A DNA stretch of 64,000 nt from Sphingomonas phyllosphaerae. GTDB lineage: Bacteria; Pseudomonadota; Alphaproteobacteria; Sphingomonadales; Sphingomonadaceae. The stretch spans positions 62,001-126,000 of the forward strand of contig NZ_JAPYKH010000009.1 in the NCBI RefSeq assembly GCF_029623345.1, written 5' to 3'. Positions within the stretch are counted from its first letter, which is position 1, and every line of letters starts with the position of its first letter. Both the position numbers and the translations under genes were made by a program. Below the pieces are notes generated by a model, which was not told the origin of the DNA, did no database searches, and saw only the letters and a list, made by a program, of their open reading frames with translations. Below are positions 44,945 through 53,382 of this stretch, piece after piece.

Positions 44945-45063
44945 GAGGTTACTCCGTGATGTTCTGTCCATTCTACGCGGCACAGTCGCGTAACCCTCAC
45001 GCGACCGATGAGGGATGATGGGCAGCGCTGCGTAACCAGTGTTAGAGGGGCGGAGTGGAAAAC

Positions 45064-45336
45064 ATGGATGATCTGGACAGTGCGTTGGCGAGATTGGCGG
45101 GAGCACCTGTTCCGGCCGCGCTGGACGACGTCGAAGCACGTGTTCTCGCCCGCATCGGCACCCGGCCGGTCGTGCGACAGGCCGGGCTCGGCTTCGGTGT
45201 GGTGACGGTCGCGGCATTGGCGATCGGCATGATCGGTGCCGAGTTGCCGGCGACCGCGAGCCCCGCGGTGTCGCTCGCACCGCTCGGTGGGGCTTCGCCG
45301 CTCGCACCCTCGACTTTGCTGATAGGCGAGCCGTGA
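45064..45336 (+). CDS. CnrY-like anti-sigma membrane protein (predicted)
   Basis: This 90-residue protein has a cytoplasmic N-terminal half with helices (DLDSALARLAG; LDDVEARVLARIG), one transmembrane segment (about residues 42-60) and a short outer tail. Sequence alone is not diagnostic, but length, topology and order before a CnrX-like sensor and an ECF sigma factor copy the cnrYXH arrangement, where CnrY tethers the sigma factor. GGAG precedes ATG 45064. The next gene starts in a GTGA overlap. Confidence 0.6.
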   Translation: MDDLDSALARLAGAPVPAALDDVEARVLARIGTRPVVRQAGLGFGVVTVAALAIGMIGAELPATASPAVSLAPLGGASPLAPSTLLIGEP

Positions 45337-45773
45337 CCTCGACCAAGCGCGTCATTCTGTGTGTCGTCCTCGCCTTTGTTGCGGCGATCGGAGGCGTGTT
45401 CGTCGGACGTGCGCTGTTGCCCCATCCCAAGCAGCCGGGCACCGCGCTGCACGAGGTACTGCACCACAAGCTCGCGCTCGATGCCGATCAGCAGGCAAAG
45501 CTGAAGGTTCTGGAGGACCGGTTCGCGGTGCAACGGCGCGCTCTCGAGCTGGAGTTGCGCGCGACCAATGCCCGGCTCGCCGAGGCGATCGAGGCCGAGC
45601 ACGGCAACGGCCCGCGGGTCACGGCCGCGGTCGATCAGAGCCATGCCGCGATGGGCGAGCTGCAGAAGGCCACGTTGGCGCATATCTTCGCCATGCGGCA
45701 GCTTCTGCGGACCGATCAGACCTCCCAGTTCGACGACGCGGTGGTGAAGGCGCTCACCGACGGCCAGGGGTGA
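45333..45773 (+). CDS. CnrX-like periplasmic metal sensor
   Basis: The 146-residue protein has one N-terminal anchor helix and a periplasmic four-helix hairpin. H40, H44, E61, H117 and M121 line up with a constant offset of two with the Ni/Co ligands H42, H46, E63, H119 and M123 reported for CnrX of Cupriavidus metallidurans. Metal binding should loosen the CnrY-like protein and free the sigma factor. GTG 45333 overlaps the previous stop; its own stop overlaps the sigma-factor start. Confidence 0.85.
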   Translation: MTSTKRVILCVVLAFVAAIGGVFVGRALLPHPKQPGTALHEVLHHKLALDADQQAKLKVLEDRFAVQRRALELELRATNARLAEAIEAEHGNGPRVTAAVDQSHAAMGELQKATLAHIFAMRQLLRTDQTSQFDDAVVKALTDGQG

Positions 45774-46363
45774 GCCTCGATTGGACCACGCTGTCCGATG
45801 GCGAGCTGGCGACGCTCAGCATCGCGGGTCGGCAGGCCGCTTTCGCCGAAATCGTGCGACGCTACCAACAGCCGGTGTTCCGGCTCGCGCGGGCATGCGT
45901 CGGCGAACCCGACGAAGCGCTCGATCTGGTGCAGGAGACGTTCGTGGCCGCACACCAGGCCCTCCCGCGCTACGACGGGCAGCGCGCCATGAGAGCGTGG
46001 CTTTCGACGATCGCGATCAACAAATGTCGTGACTGGGCGCGAAAGCGCACGGTGCGCCGGTTCTTCTCCTTCGCGGCCCCCATCGATCATCGGGCTGAAG
46101 CTGTGGTGGACGATCAGGTGGCGATCGACGACGGCGCAGCCGACCGCCAGGAGCTGGACCGGGTAACAAAAGCCATTTCCGCTCTGCCCATGAATCTAAA
46201 AGAGGCTCTGGTGCTGCGCACCATCGAGGGTTTGAGCCAAGCCGAAACCGCCGACGTGCTGGGGATCAGCCAGAAGGCTGTCGAAACCCGCCTCTACCGT
46301 GCCCGCTCGCGCCTCCTCGAAAAGTTGAACACTGAACAAGGGATCGGCGTGCGGGACGCGTAG
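45770..46363 (+). CDS. ECF sigma factor (CnrH-like)
   Basis: The 197-residue sigma factor has region 2 (FAEIVRRYQQPVFRLARAC; LDLVQETFVAAH) and region 4 (LPMNLKEALVLRTIEGLSQ; ETADVLGISQKAVETRLYRA). It is the output of the three-gene module. GTG 45770 is used since it couples to the sensor gene. The copper-oxidase operon starts 45 bases downstream and is a likely target, but no verified -35/-10 pair is seen. Confidence 0.88.
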   Translation: MSLDWTTLSDGELATLSIAGRQAAFAEIVRRYQQPVFRLARACVGEPDEALDLVQETFVAAHQALPRYDGQRAMRAWLSTIAINKCRDWARKRTVRRFFSFAAPIDHRAEAVVDDQVAIDDGAADRQELDRVTKAISALPMNLKEALVLRTIEGLSQAETADVLGISQKAVETRLYRARSRLLEKLNTEQGIGVRDA

Positions 46364-46408
46364 AAGGTGTGAAACGGGCCGGTCGCGGCCCACCTTCGAG
46401 GAGCTTTC

Positions 46409-48385
46409 ATGTCGCGCGTTCTCGACCGCCGCCAAGTGCTGCGCGGTGCCACCCTAGCCGGAAGCGGCCTTGCTCTGTCGGCCTATATGCCGGCGTGGGC
46501 GCAGCCGGTGTCCGCGGGCATCGCCAAGCCGTTGCCGACAGTTTCGGGCGACGACATTACGTTAAAGATCGCTCACCAGATGATGATGATCGACGGACGG
46601 CAGAGCCACGCGATCGGCATCAACGGCACCGTGCCCGCTCCGCTCATCCGCTTGCGCGAGGGGCAGAACGTCCGCCTTCATGTCATGAACGAGCTGGACG
46701 AGGAGACGTCAATCCACTGGCATGGGCTGTTGGTGCCCTTCCAGATGGACGGTGTGCCCGGCATCAACTTCCCGGGCATCCCCGCGCGCTCGACCTTCAC
46801 CTACGAGTTCCCGATCATCCAGAGCGGCACCTACTGGTATCACAGCCACTCGGGGCTCCAGGAGCAGGAGGGGCACTACGGGCCGATCCTGATCGACCCC
46901 AAGGACCCCGACCCGGTGCAGTTCGATCGCGAGCACGTCATCGTACTGTCTGATCACAGCTTCCAGCACCCGCACTACCTTTTCGACCGCCTGAAGAAGG
47001 AGTCGGGCTACTTCAACCGCCAGCGCCAGACTCTAAGCGGGCTGCTGGCGGGCAAGGATCAGCCGCTGAAAGAGCGGCTGATGTGGGGCAAGATGCGGAT
47101 GGACCCCGCCGACGTCGCCGACGTGACCGCCTCGACCTACACCTACTTGGTCAACGGCTACGGTCCGAAGGATAACTGGACCGCGTTGTTCCGGCCGGGC
47201 GAGCGGGTGCGGCTTCGCTTCATCAACGCGTCGTCCATGACGACCTTCAACGTCCGCATTCCCGGCCTGCCGATGACGATCGTCGCGGCCGATGGGTTGA
47301 ACGTGCGCCCCGTTCAGATCGACGAGTTCCAGTTCGGTCCGGCCGAAACCTATGATGCGATCGTCACGCCGCCCGACATGCGTGCCTACACGCTGGTGGG
47401 CGAAAGCGTCGACCGGTCCGGCATGGCGCGCGCGACTCTCGCACCCCGCGAGGGCATGGCGGCAGAAGTCCCGCCGCTCCGCAAGCGGCCGCTCGCGACC
47501 ATGAAGGACATGGGCATGGGCGGCCATGACATAAGCACCATGGATCACGGTTCCATGAAGGGCATGGGGAGCGGTACGACCAGTGCAGAGGCCGGATCGA
47601 TGGCGGGCATGGACCACAGCACGATGGACCATGGAGCGGGTGCCGGTTCGATGCAGGGCATGGACCATTCCCAGATGAACCATGGCGCGGCCGGCGCTGC
47701 TGCTGGCGCCATGGCCGGGATGACAGCGCCGCAAGGTCAGAGCGGCGCAAAGGCCGGGATGGCTCACGGGTCCGGCGCGATGCCGGGCATGGCGGATGGG
47801 CAGTCGATGGCCGGGATGGACATGGGCGACATGAACATGCGCGACTTCTCGAAGGCCCCCGGCGTGAAGAAGGGTCCGGGCGTCCAGACCATCTCGGCTA
47901 TGCCCGTCGATCGCACCGGCGAGCCAGGTCAGGGACTGGAGAACGTCGGGCACCGCGTGCTGACCTATCGCGATCTTGTTGCCCTAGACCGCAATCCCGA
48001 CACCCGGGCTCCCGAGCGCGAGATCAAGCTCCACCTTACCGGCAACATGGAACGGTACATGTGGGGCTTCGATGGCGAGAAGCTGTCGGAGAGTCCCGAT
48101 CCGATCACCCTGCTGCACGGGGAGCGGGTGCGTGTCACCCTCATCAATGACACGATGATGGGGCACCCCATCCATATCCACGGTCACTTCTTCGACCTGG
48201 TGACGGGGAAAGGCGCGTACGCGCCCCGAAAACATACCGTGCTCGTCCAGCCAGGTGGCACGGTGAGCTGGGACGTGACAGGCGAGGAAGGCGATTGGGC
48301 GTTCCACTGCCACATGCTCTACCACATGCACGCAGGCATGATGCGCGTCGTCCAGGTCCGCAAGGCCGGGGAGGCGGCAGCGTGA
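46409..48385 (+). CDS. copA: Periplasmic multicopper oxidase CopA
   Basis: The 658-residue protein starts with a twin-arginine signal (DRRQVLRGATLAGSG) and carries the four copper-ligand blocks of CopA/PcoA: HWHGLLVPF, WYHSHSGLQ, HPIHIHGHFF and HCHMLYHMHAGMM. Residues about 365-475 form a Met/His-rich insert with repeated MDHS/MDHG and GMAHG units, likely a copper-collecting arm. It oxidises Cu(I) in the periplasm. GAGGAG precedes ATG 46409. It is distinct from the ATPase also called copA. Confidence 0.95.
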   Translation: MSRVLDRRQVLRGATLAGSGLALSAYMPAWAQPVSAGIAKPLPTVSGDDITLKIAHQMMMIDGRQSHAIGINGTVPAPLIRLREGQNVRLHVMNELDEETSIHWHGLLVPFQMDGVPGINFPGIPARSTFTYEFPIIQSGTYWYHSHSGLQEQEGHYGPILIDPKDPDPVQFDREHVIVLSDHSFQHPHYLFDRLKKESGYFNRQRQTLSGLLAGKDQPLKERLMWGKMRMDPADVADVTASTYTYLVNGYGPKDNWTALFRPGERVRLRFINASSMTTFNVRIPGLPMTIVAADGLNVRPVQIDEFQFGPAETYDAIVTPPDMRAYTLVGESVDRSGMARATLAPREGMAAEVPPLRKRPLATMKDMGMGGHDISTMDHGSMKGMGSGTTSAEAGSMAGMDHSTMDHGAGAGSMQGMDHSQMNHGAAGAAAGAMAGMTAPQGQSGAKAGMAHGSGAMPGMADGQSMAGMDMGDMNMRDFSKAPGVKKGPGVQTISAMPVDRTGEPGQGLENVGHRVLTYRDLVALDRNPDTRAPEREIKLHLTGNMERYMWGFDGEKLSESPDPITLLHGERVRVTLINDTMMGHPIHIHGHFFDLVTGKGAYAPRKHTVLVQPGGTVSWDVTGEEGDWAFHCHMLYHMHAGMMRVVQVRKAGEAAA

Positions 48386-49596
48386 ACCGGTCGCTCCTTC
48401 TCGCCGGCCTTGCCTCGGCAGTCGTCGCCAGCCCCGTGTTCGGGCAGGGCATGGATCATTCCATGCACAACATGCCGGGGATGACCATGCCGGCAAAGCC
48501 CGCGGCCAAGGCGACCTCCAAGCCCGCGCGGAAAGCAGCCGCGAAACCTGCGGCCAAACGGAAGGCCCCTGTTCGGCGTAAGGCTCCCCGTCGCGCCCCG
48601 GCCGCACAGGCTCCGACCGCCGATCCGCAAGCCGGTCACGACATGAGCGGAATGCAGGGGATGAACATGGGCGGGCAGCAGCCCGCGCCCGCCCAGGATC
48701 CGCACGCCGGCCACGACATGTCCGCTATGCCCGGAATGGGCTCCCCGGCAGCAGCGGGGCAGGACCCGCATGCCGGGCATGACATGAGCGCGATGCCCGG
48801 TATGGCGATGGAGGGTAATCAGGCAGGCGCCAAGGTCGGGACCGATCTTCCTCCCGGCAACAAGCCTGCTCCCGCGCCGTCCGGCGATCATCTCGCCGAT
48901 CGCTTCTGGGGAACGGATACCATGGCCAACTCCCGCGAGAACGACTTGCGGCGCGAGCATGGCGGGATGACCTACTACCAGGTGCTCTTCAATCTCGCGG
49001 AGTATCAGGCTCGCAAGGGAAGTGACGGCTACCGTTGGGATGGCGAGGCTTGGATCGGGGGCGACATCAATCGGCTCTGGCTGAAGTCGGAGGGCGAAGG
49101 CGGCTTCGGCAAGTCGCTGGAGAGTGCCGAGGTGCAGGCGCTCTACAGCCACGCCCTTGATCCCTATTGGAACCTCCAGGCCGGCGTCCGCTACGACTTC
49201 AAGCCCAATCCGTCGCGCACCTATGCGACGATCGGGATAGAGGGCCTGGCCCCCTACCAGTTCGAAGTGGAGGGCGCGCTGTTCCTCTCCGACAAGGGTG
49301 ACGTGCTCGCCCGCGCCGAGGGCTATTACGACCAGCGCATCACCAACTACTTCGTTCTCCAGCCCAGGGTGGAGGCCAACTTCGCGGCCCAGGACGTGCG
49401 GGAGACCGGGATCGGCTCTGGGCTTACGGACCTGGAGGCCGGTTTGCGGCTCCGCTACGAGGGCCGCCGTGAGTTCGCGCCCTATATCGGCGTGTCATGG
49501 GAACGGCAGTTCGGCGACACGGCGCGCTTCTCGCGGGCGCGGGGTGACGACACGGGCGGCTTCAGCTTCGTCGCCGGCGTGAGGACCTGGTTCTGA
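48382..49596 (+). CDS. copB: Outer-membrane copper-binding protein CopB
   Basis: The 404-residue protein begins with a signal peptide ending SPVFG, a Lys/Ala/Pro-rich linker, then repeated metal-binding blocks (GHDMSGMQGMNMGG; two copies of DPHAGHDMSAMPGM) and a beta-barrel from about residue 170 that ends in Phe (FVAGVRTWF). It is translated from GTG in an overlap with copA and is a partner of the CopA oxidase. It probably sequesters copper or moves it through the outer membrane. Confidence 0.93.
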   Translation: MNRSLLLAGLASAVVASPVFGQGMDHSMHNMPGMTMPAKPAAKATSKPARKAAAKPAAKRKAPVRRKAPRRAPAAQAPTADPQAGHDMSGMQGMNMGGQQPAPAQDPHAGHDMSAMPGMGSPAAAGQDPHAGHDMSAMPGMAMEGNQAGAKVGTDLPPGNKPAPAPSGDHLADRFWGTDTMANSRENDLRREHGGMTYYQVLFNLAEYQARKGSDGYRWDGEAWIGGDINRLWLKSEGEGGFGKSLESAEVQALYSHALDPYWNLQAGVRYDFKPNPSRTYATIGIEGLAPYQFEVEGALFLSDKGDVLARAEGYYDQRITNYFVLQPRVEANFAAQDVRETGIGSGLTDLEAGLRLRYEGRREFAPYIGVSWERQFGDTARFSRARGDDTGGFSFVAGVRTWF

Positions 49597-50342
49597 GCCC
49601 GCGGCTCCGCCTCCACCTTGGAGCGAGCAAGATCCACCGCTGGCTTGCTCTTCTGATCGGCGCGCAGGCGATCGTCTGGTTCACCAGCGGCCTTGTGATG
49701 AGCCTGCTCCCCATCGACACCGTGCATGGCGATCACCGGATCGAACGGAACGCCGAGCCGGCGCTGTCGAGCACCCAAGGGTTCGCGCCGATGCCTACCT
49801 TGCTTGCGTCGGCAGGAGCGCCGGTCCGCCAGCTTCAGCACCGCATGCTGCTCGGGCGGCCGATCGTCGAGGCACAGCTTGTGGATGGTCAAATTCGTCT
49901 GCTGGACGCCCGCACGGCTGCGCCGCTTCCGCCACTGGATGCCCGGGTGGCAGGGACGATCGCTCAAAAGGCGTACCGAGGGGATGGTGTGCCCGCGCCC
50001 ACCATCGAGCGGATCGAACGAGCCAGTATCGAGTATCGCGGAGCCTTGCCGGCATGGCGTGCCTCGTTCGCCGACGATGACGCCACCCGCATCTATGTAG
50101 CGGCGGAGACGGGGCGGGTCGCATCAGTCCGGACAGGAACGTGGCGGCTGTACGACTTCTTCTGGGGCCTCCACATCATGGATTGGACGGAGCACGAGCG
50201 GTTCAACACACCGTGGCTCAACGCTTTCGCCGCAGGCGGTCTCGTTTTCGCGGTGTCAGGCGCGATCCTTCTTTTCATGCGCTGGCCGAAACGGTCGCGC
50301 CGTAAAGCCGGGGGGCATATTTCCAGACAGGGAGTCGCGTGA
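49593..50342 (+). CDS. PepSY-domain membrane protein
   Basis: In frame, residues begin LSPRLRLHLGASKIHRWLALLIG, the usual N-terminal helix of PepSY-associated proteins, followed by a periplasmic domain and a C-terminal helix (GGLVFAVSGAILLFMRW). Only CTG 49593, overlapping the copB stop as CTGA and preceded by GAGG, can start the full helix; ATG 49695 would cut the helix. The role is unknown; it travels with copB in sphingomonad copper operons. Confidence 0.65.
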   Translation: MSPRLRLHLGASKIHRWLALLIGAQAIVWFTSGLVMSLLPIDTVHGDHRIERNAEPALSSTQGFAPMPTLLASAGAPVRQLQHRMLLGRPIVEAQLVDGQIRLLDARTAAPLPPLDARVAGTIAQKAYRGDGVPAPTIERIERASIEYRGALPAWRASFADDDATRIYVAAETGRVASVRTGTWRLYDFFWGLHIMDWTEHERFNTPWLNAFAAGGLVFAVSGAILLFMRWPKRSRRKAGGHISRQGVA

Positions 50343-50932
50343 TGGATGACCACCAAGGCAAGATGAACATGGAAATGGGCTACGGTCGCTTCGCGGCGAT
50401 GGTGGTAACCTCGACCGTTGTCATGTTCGGGCTGATGTACGTGAACGTCTATGCCCTCGGGCATATCGAGTTCAGCCAGACGCGGTTCTGGATGGCCTTC
50501 GTGATGGGCGCGACGATGGCAATCATCATGCTCCTTTTCATGTGGTCGATGTACAAGAACAAGCGGACGAATGCCGCGATTATCGGCGGTAGCATCGTAG
50601 TGTTCGCGCTCGCGCTGTGGCTCGTCCGCAGCCAGGAGACGGTGGATGACGTGAGCTACATGAAGGCCATGATCCCGCACCACTCGATCGCGATCCTGAC
50701 GAGCGAGCGCGCGCACATCAAAGACCCCGAGGTGCGCAAGTTGGCCGACGGAATCATCGATGCCCAGGTTCGTGAGATCACGCAGATGAAGCGGGCCATT
50801 GCCAGGCTCGAGGCAAATCCTACGCCTGCAAATGCGCCCGAATTGCCCTCCTATCGTGACAAGCAGGTTCCCCCTCCCCCGCCTGAAACTGATGAGAGCG
50901 TCGGAGTTAATACCCTTCAGCCGATCCGCTGA
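50342..50932 (+). CDS. DUF305 protein with N-terminal membrane helices
   Basis: This 196-residue protein has three transmembrane helices in its first 100 residues and a DUF305 domain after that (YMKAMIPHHSIAILTSERA). DUF305 is a four-helix ferritin-like fold often found with copper genes, where the HH pair may bind metal. It starts in a TGATG overlap with the PepSY gene, so it belongs to the same operon. Confidence 0.85.
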   Translation: MDDHQGKMNMEMGYGRFAAMVVTSTVVMFGLMYVNVYALGHIEFSQTRFWMAFVMGATMAIIMLLFMWSMYKNKRTNAAIIGGSIVVFALALWLVRSQETVDDVSYMKAMIPHHSIAILTSERAHIKDPEVRKLADGIIDAQVREITQMKRAIARLEANPTPANAPELPSYRDKQVPPPPPETDESVGVNTLQPIR

Positions 50933-51013
50933 ATTCGATCACGGGCGTGAGGGATACGGTCGCCGCGCCCGTATCTCTCCTGTGAGCGGGGGTGTTTACG
51001 CAGGAGCGACACG

Positions 51014-51388
51014 ATGAAGAAGATGACTGTTCTGGCCCTCGCGGCCGCACTCGGCGCCGCCCCGGCCATCGCCCAGATGCAGGGCATGGATCATTCGGGC
51101 ATGAACCACGGTCAGATGATGAAGCCGACGCCGGCGAACCCCTATCCGCCTTCTGAAATGCAGATGCATCAGAAGATGATGTCGGCCATGGGCGCTGATG
51201 CGACCGAGACCTGGGTCCGCAAAATGGTCGAGCATCATCGCGGTGGCATTGCCATGTCGCAGATCGTGTTGCGCGAAACCAAGGACGCAAAGGTCCGCCA
51301 GATGGCGACCAAGACGATCGCCGAGCAGAACAAGGAAGTCGGCGAGCTGAACGCCTGGCTGCGGGCGCACGGCAAGGCTGCACAGTGA
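51014..51388 (+). CDS. Periplasmic DUF305 protein
   Basis: The 124-residue protein has a signal peptide (MTVLALAAALGAAPAIA) followed by a Met/His-rich stretch (MQGMDHSGMNHGQMM) and a single DUF305 core (RKMVEHHRGGIAMSQIVL). The Met/His head resembles the copper-binding repeats of CopA and CopB, suggesting a periplasmic copper carrier. A GC-rich hairpin follows. Confidence 0.88.
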   Translation: MKKMTVLALAAALGAAPAIAQMQGMDHSGMNHGQMMKPTPANPYPPSEMQMHQKMMSAMGADATETWVRKMVEHHRGGIAMSQIVLRETKDAKVRQMATKTIAEQNKEVGELNAWLRAHGKAAQ

Positions 51389-51396
51389 TCGGCCCC

Positions 51397-51429
51397 CGCC
51401 CCACCGCAGGGTTTGCCTGTGGTGGGGCG
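51397..51429 (+). terminator. Stem-loop between DUF305 and DUF411 genes
   Basis: Arms of 14 bases (CGCCCCACCGCAGG at 51397 and its complement with one mismatch ending 51429) enclose a 5-nt loop. There is no U-run; partial termination or mRNA stabilisation is possible. Confidence 0.5.
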
Positions 51430-51446
51430 ACCATCTAGGAATAGAC

Positions 51447-51887
51447 ATGACCCGCATCCGCCTTCTCGCCGCTGTTGCAGCGTTCGTAATGCCGGTCGCA
51501 GCCGTGGCTGCCGGGCCGGTGCTGATGCACCGCGATCCGGGCTGCCCATGTTGCGAGAAGTGGGCGCAGCAGGTGAAGGCTCAGTTCGGTCGCGCGGTGC
51601 GCGTCGTCGATGACGCGAACCGGCCCGCGTTCATGAAGGCCCGGGGCGTGCCCGCGGACTTGGCCTCATGCCACACGGCCATCATCGACGGCATGACTTT
51701 CGAGGGTCATGTGCCAATCGCCGACATGAAGCGGGCTCTGGCAACGCACCCGAAGGGTGTGACGGGGCTCGCGGTTGCCGGGATGCCGATGGGCTCGCCG
51801 GGCATGGAGATGCCGGGCATGAAGGCCCAGCCCTACGACGTCGTTGCGTTCGGACCTGGTGGACGCAAGGTGTTCGCCCACCACTGA
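51447..51887 (+). CDS. Periplasmic DUF411 protein
   Basis: After a signal peptide (ending AAVAA) the 146-residue protein has the DUF411 motif, here DPGCPCCEKW, the later Cys in DLASCHTAIIDG, and GHVPIADMKR. Its fold is thioredoxin-like. DUF411 genes are widespread in copper-resistance loci, where a metallochaperone role is suspected. The C-terminus adds a Met-rich stretch (MPMGSPGMEMPGM). Confidence 0.87.
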   Translation: MTRIRLLAAVAAFVMPVAAVAAGPVLMHRDPGCPCCEKWAQQVKAQFGRAVRVVDDANRPAFMKARGVPADLASCHTAIIDGMTFEGHVPIADMKRALATHPKGVTGLAVAGMPMGSPGMEMPGMKAQPYDVVAFGPGGRKVFAHH

Positions 51888-51890
51888 AAA

Positions 51891-51916
51891 GGAGGGAGGC
51901 GCAGACGCCTCCCTCC
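51891..51916. terminator. Bidirectional terminator hairpin
   Basis: Perfect 11-bp arms GGAGGGAGGCG and CGCCTCCCTCC with loop CAGA sit between convergent genes. On the minus strand it is followed by a run of four Ts, consistent with intrinsic termination. Confidence 0.7.
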
Positions 51917-51921
51917 CCGGC

Positions 51922-52125
51922 TTACTTCTTGGGCATTCCGGACATGTCGTGACCGGCATGATCGCCGCCCTTCTTCATGTCCTTGCAGCAATCGCCCTTG
52001 CCGTCCTTGCAGCAATCGGCACCGTCTTTGCAGCACGCCATGTCGGCGCAGCAGGACCCGGCCGCGAAGGCTGCGGTCGGAAGGGCGAGCGCCAGCGCTG
52101 CGCCGATCAGCTTGAACTTGGTCAT
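51922..52125 (-). CDS. Tiny exported CC-repeat peptide
   Basis: The 67-residue product has a signal peptide (LIGAALALALPTAAFA) and four Cys-Cys pairs in 25 residues (SCCADMACC, DCCKDGKGDCC), then a HAGHDMSGM tail. Such peptides likely chelate soft metals in the periplasm. It converges on the DUF411 gene and is downstream of two other minus-strand genes. No named family is recognised. Confidence 0.8.
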   Translation of the reverse strand: MTKFKLIGAALALALPTAAFAAGSCCADMACCKDGADCCKDGKGDCCKDMKKGGDHAGHDMSGMPKK

Positions 52126-52167
52126 TAAAAATCTCCGTCGATTGAATGTGTGAAACCTGTTGGAGGG

Positions 52168-52518
52168 TCACGCGGCTCGTGGAGGTGGAGTGGCGGGCGG
52201 TATCAGCCACCCGTTCATGACAGGGGCCGGCGACGGCCAGGCGGCGATCGGGAACGAGGATAACGGCTCGATTCTCGCCAGGGCTTTCCCCAGGACGGCG
52301 ATGCAGGGCGTCGCGCAGGCCACTTGCGGTGCCTTTTTTTTGTCCGGTGCCGAAGGGTTCTTTTCCTCGCACCCGGCCATTGCCGACGCGATCGGAGCGG
52401 CTTGAGCACTGGCTTCGCAGATCGGCCCCAGCCGGATGAGCAGCATCATCGCAAGCACGGCCAGGAAGGCCATGCGAAAGACGCTGGCAAGAGGACGAGA
52501 CCCGGACTTCACGCCCAC
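52168..52518 (-). CDS. Hypothetical exported/membrane protein of copper cluster
   Basis: The 116-residue product has one hydrophobic segment (MAFLAVLAMMLLIRLG) and Cys residues at three places (PICEAS, AGCEEK, ACATPC). The layout recalls DUF2946-type small proteins found near copper genes, but the match is weak. GTG 52518 and ATG 52473 are both possible starts; neither has a strong ribosome site. Confidence 0.55.
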   Translation of the reverse strand: MGVKSGSRPLASVFRMAFLAVLAMMLLIRLGPICEASAQAAPIASAMAGCEEKNPSAPDKKKAPQVACATPCIAVLGKALARIEPLSSFPIAAWPSPAPVMNGWLIPPATPPPRAA

Positions 52519-52551
52519 TACCGGCAGCCTTTTGGACCTGAAGTCAACGCC

Positions 52552-53319
52552 TCAGTGCGGCATCGAAAGCGCAGCCGGGGCAATCACCATCCATAGCGCC
52601 ATGGCGACCATCATCACGTTCTCGGTCAGCGAGAGGAAGCCGAGAGGTACGTTGCTATCTCCGCCCACGCAGGCGCACTTGAGTTCGCGCTTGTCGACAT
52701 AGACCGCCTTGATGACGGATACCGCACCGATTGTCCCTATGACGAGCGCGATCGGCACCGACAGCCAGGTGAGCACACCAGCGGCCATCAGCACACCCCC
52801 GACACCTTCCGCGTAGGGATAAACGTAGGAATAGGGCACCCAGCGCTTGGCGAGCAGATCGTAGTTGAGGAACATGCTCGAGAAGCTCTCGACGTTCTGA
52901 AGCTTCAGCATGGCGAGCACGCACATCGAGAAGGCGATGAACCACTCCCCGGCGCGCACCGTGAACGGCGAGCCGAAGGCAGCGTAGCTGGCCGCGAGCG
53001 CCATCAGCGCGGTCATGGCGAACACCGCGACTACGGGCCGGTAAGTGACCGCCTTGGGATCGCGCACCGCCTTGCCGAAGAAGCGGCGCAGATCGTCATA
53101 ACCCCCTACCCGCTCGCCCCCGATGAAGGTCTGCGGTGTGGTCTTCACGCCGTGCTCCGCCTTGAACGCGTCGGTCTCCTCGCGCGTGCGCAGCCAATGA
53201 TCCTCGACCTCGTAACCTTGACGGCGCAGCAGATCCTTGGCCTTCACGCCATAGGGGCAGGTGTGCGTCGGCATCACCATGCGATAGATCGTTGCTTTCT
53301 TGGGCGCCGCGGTCGCCAT
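52552..53319 (-). CDS. Glutaredoxin-MauE/DoxX-like fusion
   Basis: The first about 85 residues form a glutaredoxin domain with CPYG active site (MPTHTCPYGVKAKDLL) and cis-Pro loop (TTPQTFIGGERVGGYDD). The remaining 170 residues contain four helices of MauE/DoxX type (EWFIAFSMCVLAMLKL) and a CAC motif. The fusion suggests thiol-electron traffic at the membrane. GGAGAAG precedes the start. It is driven by a mer-like operator, so a metal-related role is likely. Confidence 0.85.
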   Translation of the reverse strand: MATAAPKKATIYRMVMPTHTCPYGVKAKDLLRRQGYEVEDHWLRTREETDAFKAEHGVKTTPQTFIGGERVGGYDDLRRFFGKAVRDPKAVTYRPVVAVFAMTALMALAASYAAFGSPFTVRAGEWFIAFSMCVLAMLKLQNVESFSSMFLNYDLLAKRWVPYSYVYPYAEGVGGVLMAAGVLTWLSVPIALVIGTIGAVSVIKAVYVDKRELKCACVGGDSNVPLGFLSLTENVMMVAMALWMVIAPAALSMPH

Positions 53320-53348
53320 CTCACTTCTCCATCCTGTTCGCGGAACCT

Positions 53349-53379
53349 ATATAGGGTCCGTACTATAGTACGGAGTCAA
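53349..53379 (-). promoter_or_regulatory. mer-type promoter/operator for the glutaredoxin-MauE gene
   Basis: On the minus strand TTGACT (53379-53374) and CTATAT (53354-53349) are 19 bases apart, and the perfect palindrome TCCGTACTATAGTACGGA (53357-53374) overlaps the -35 end. This is almost the classical mer operator of Tn501/Tn21, which also has TCCGTAC-GTACGGA arms. Confidence 0.87.
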
Positions 53380-53382
53380 GGC

